Program-made: the position numbers and the translations under genes
Shown here: piece after piece, positions 63,021-64,000 of the stretch
Layout: each line of letters opens with the position of its first letter
Numbering within the stretch: position 1 is the stretch's first letter
Assembly: GCA_024400755.1 (NCBI GenBank)
Contig: JAKSMG010000001.1
Span: 124,001-188,000 of the forward strand
DNA: 64,000 bases
Direction of reading: 5' to 3'
Source of the DNA: Bacteroidales bacterium
GTDB lineage: Bacteria; Bacteroidota; Bacteroidia; Bacteroidales; WCHB1-69
The notes under the pieces: model-generated
Told to the model about the DNA's origin: nothing
What the model saw: only the letters and a program-made list of their open reading frames with translations
The model's database searches: none

Positions 63021-63740
63021 TTAGTTTCTCTTCTCTTTGCGTGGACCGCGTGGTGAACGTTTGGCTGGACCTTTTTGTTCTTTTGCCTCGTTATTGGCAG
63101 CGAACAAATCTCTCTTGCCATAAACAACGCCTCTGCAGATCCATACTTTGATACCGATACGGCCGTATGTGGTATGGGCTTCAGCGGGAGCATAGTCAAT
63201 ATCAGCTCTCAAGGTATGGAGAGGTGTTCTACCTTCCTTGAAATGTTCTGTTCTTGCCATTTCGGCTCCACCCAGACGACCTGAGCAAGAAACCTTGATA
63301 CCTTCTGCATTGGCGTGCATAGTGGCAGCGATGGCAGTCTTAACAGCTTTTCTATAAGAGATACGGCCTTCGATTTGCTTTGCGATGTTTTGGGCAACCA
63401 AAACAGCATCCAAATCGGGACGTTTTACCTCTGAAATGTTGATTTGAATCTCCTTGTTGGTGATTTTCTTCAACTCTTCTTTCAATTTGTCAACTTCTGT
63501 ACCACCCTTGCCGATGATGAGACCGGGACGAGCGGTATTAATGGTAACCGTTACAAGCTTGAGTGTTCTTTCAATGTAAATTTTTGCGATTCCGGCTTTG
63601 AACAAACGCGCGTTCAAATATTTTCTAATTTTGTCGTCTTCGACTAATTTACTGGCGAAATTTTTGCCGCCATACCAATTAGAATCCCATCCTCTGATAA
63701 TTCCTAATCTTAAACCTACCGGATTAACTTTTTGACCCAT
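63021..63740 (-). CDS. rpsC: 30S ribosomal protein S3
   Basis: 239 residues. [20 protein letters not shown] starts the protein; the KH domain loop is [14 protein letters not shown], and [20 protein letters not shown] and [16 protein letters not shown] follow. ATG 63740 is the conserved start; the frame extends 17 codons further but that part is not S3-like. The C-terminus is basic ([13 protein letters not shown]). Confidence 0.97.
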   Translation of the reverse strand: MGQKVNPVGLRLGIIRGWDSNWYGGKNFASKLVEDDKIRKYLNARLFKAGIAKIYIERTLKLVTVTINTARPGLIIGKGGTEVDKLKEELKKITNKEIQINISEVKRPDLDAVLVAQNIAKQIEGRISYRKAVKTAIAATMHANAEGIKVSCSGRLGGAEMARTEHFKEGRTPLHTLRADIDYAPAEAHTTYGRIGIKVWICRGVVYGKRDLFAANNEAKEQKGPAKRSPRGPRKEKRN

Positions 63741-63756
63741 ACTTTTTAAATTAATA

Positions 63757-64000
63757 TTATTCTTGTGATTCGTTATTATTTTCAACTGCAACTTCCTGTA
63801 CGCGGCTGTCGAGAACGATGGTCACGTGGTTGGAACGTTTTCTGATACGGTGTGCACGTCCCTGTGGGGCGGTTCTGATTCTCTTCAGCATTCTGCCACC
63901 GTCAACCATAATGGTCTTAACATAGAGGTGGGCATCTTCCAATCTGGCACCTTCATTCTTAACCTGCCAGTTCGCAATTGCCGACTTTAATAATTTCAAT
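63757..64000 (-). CDS. rplV: 50S ribosomal protein L22, 5' end outside window
   Basis: The last ~80 residues of L22: [11 protein letters not shown] at the edge, then [20 protein letters not shown] and [19 protein letters not shown], the hairpin loop that lines the exit tunnel. The first third lies beyond base 64000. The C-terminal tail (VENNNESQE) is acidic, extending past the usual end of L22. Confidence 0.95.
   Translation of the reverse strand, partial: LKLLKSAIANWQVKNEGARLEDAHLYVKTIMVDGGRMLKRIRTAPQGRAHRIRKRSNHVTIVLDSRVQEVAVENNNESQE

Overview
The window is a chromosomal segment of a member of the Bacteroidota, most likely the order Bacteroidales. Two secreted proteins end in type IX secretion (T9SS) sorting domains. 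Most transcription units begin at the Bacteroidota promoter -7 box TAnnTTTG, and Shine-Dalgarno sequences are mostly absent. FadL-like and DUF2490 outer-membrane proteins, zinc-free S14 and Bacteroidota-type RlmD, TrmB and MiaA also fit. The species cannot be named from the sequence. No rRNA, tRNA, CRISPR array, transposase or phage gene was seen.

Layout. 1-9.6 kb: the 3' end of a T9SS cargo gene, UDP-glucuronate decarboxylase, a beta-barrel protein, two glycosyltransferases, an AlbA_2/Schlafen-type protein and a large YfhO-family membrane protein, with small gene relics at 8.4 and 9.5 kb. 9.6-10.9 kb: a DUF4143 ATPase. 11.2-22.5 kb: a minus-strand surface-glycan operon. Its promoter-proximal part (HAD phosphatase, LicC-like nucleotidyltransferase, Asp/Glu racemase, methyltransferase, LicD) looks like a cassette for making and attaching a phosphorylated substituent. 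Its distal part makes and uses fucose: GT11 fucosyltransferase, GMD, GDP-fucose synthase, a cytidylyltransferase-GHMP kinase fusion, FucP and a mutarotase. 22.5-29.4 kb: an accessory island (truncated kdsB, unknown membrane protein, TPR protein, AlbA_2 + DUF4062 pair, truncated AlbA_2 relative, DUF1016/YhcG nuclease). A pyrimidine-rich repeat with the core GGTTCGGGG lies in front of each module. 29.4-31.3 kb: an acyltransferase and a DUF2490 protein. 31.4-49.2 kb: housekeeping genes (uvrA, rlmD, nadD, rodA, mrdA, prenyl synthase, rlmB, a YfcE-like phosphoesterase, miaA, a FadL-like porin, gtrA, trmB, an MsbA-like ABC exporter). 49.3-56.4 kb: a 2365-residue T9SS adhesin-like protein. 56.9-58.4 kb: trmD, an O-methyltransferase and xseB. 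58.5-64 kb: the S10/spc ribosomal protein operon from rplV (cut by the window edge) to rpsE, where a strong terminator ends it.

Most worth a second look: the cytidylyltransferase-GHMP kinase fusion in a fucose operon; the LicC/LicD/racemase/HAD/methyltransferase cassette; the AlbA_2-DUF4062 coupled pair inside a repeat-delimited island; an intergenic palindromic element present in three rearranged copies (41.6, 45.7 and 56.7 kb); an in-frame palindrome pair inside the DUF1016 gene; and the spc operon that stops after rpsE. Functions are inferred from motifs and context only; no database search was run.
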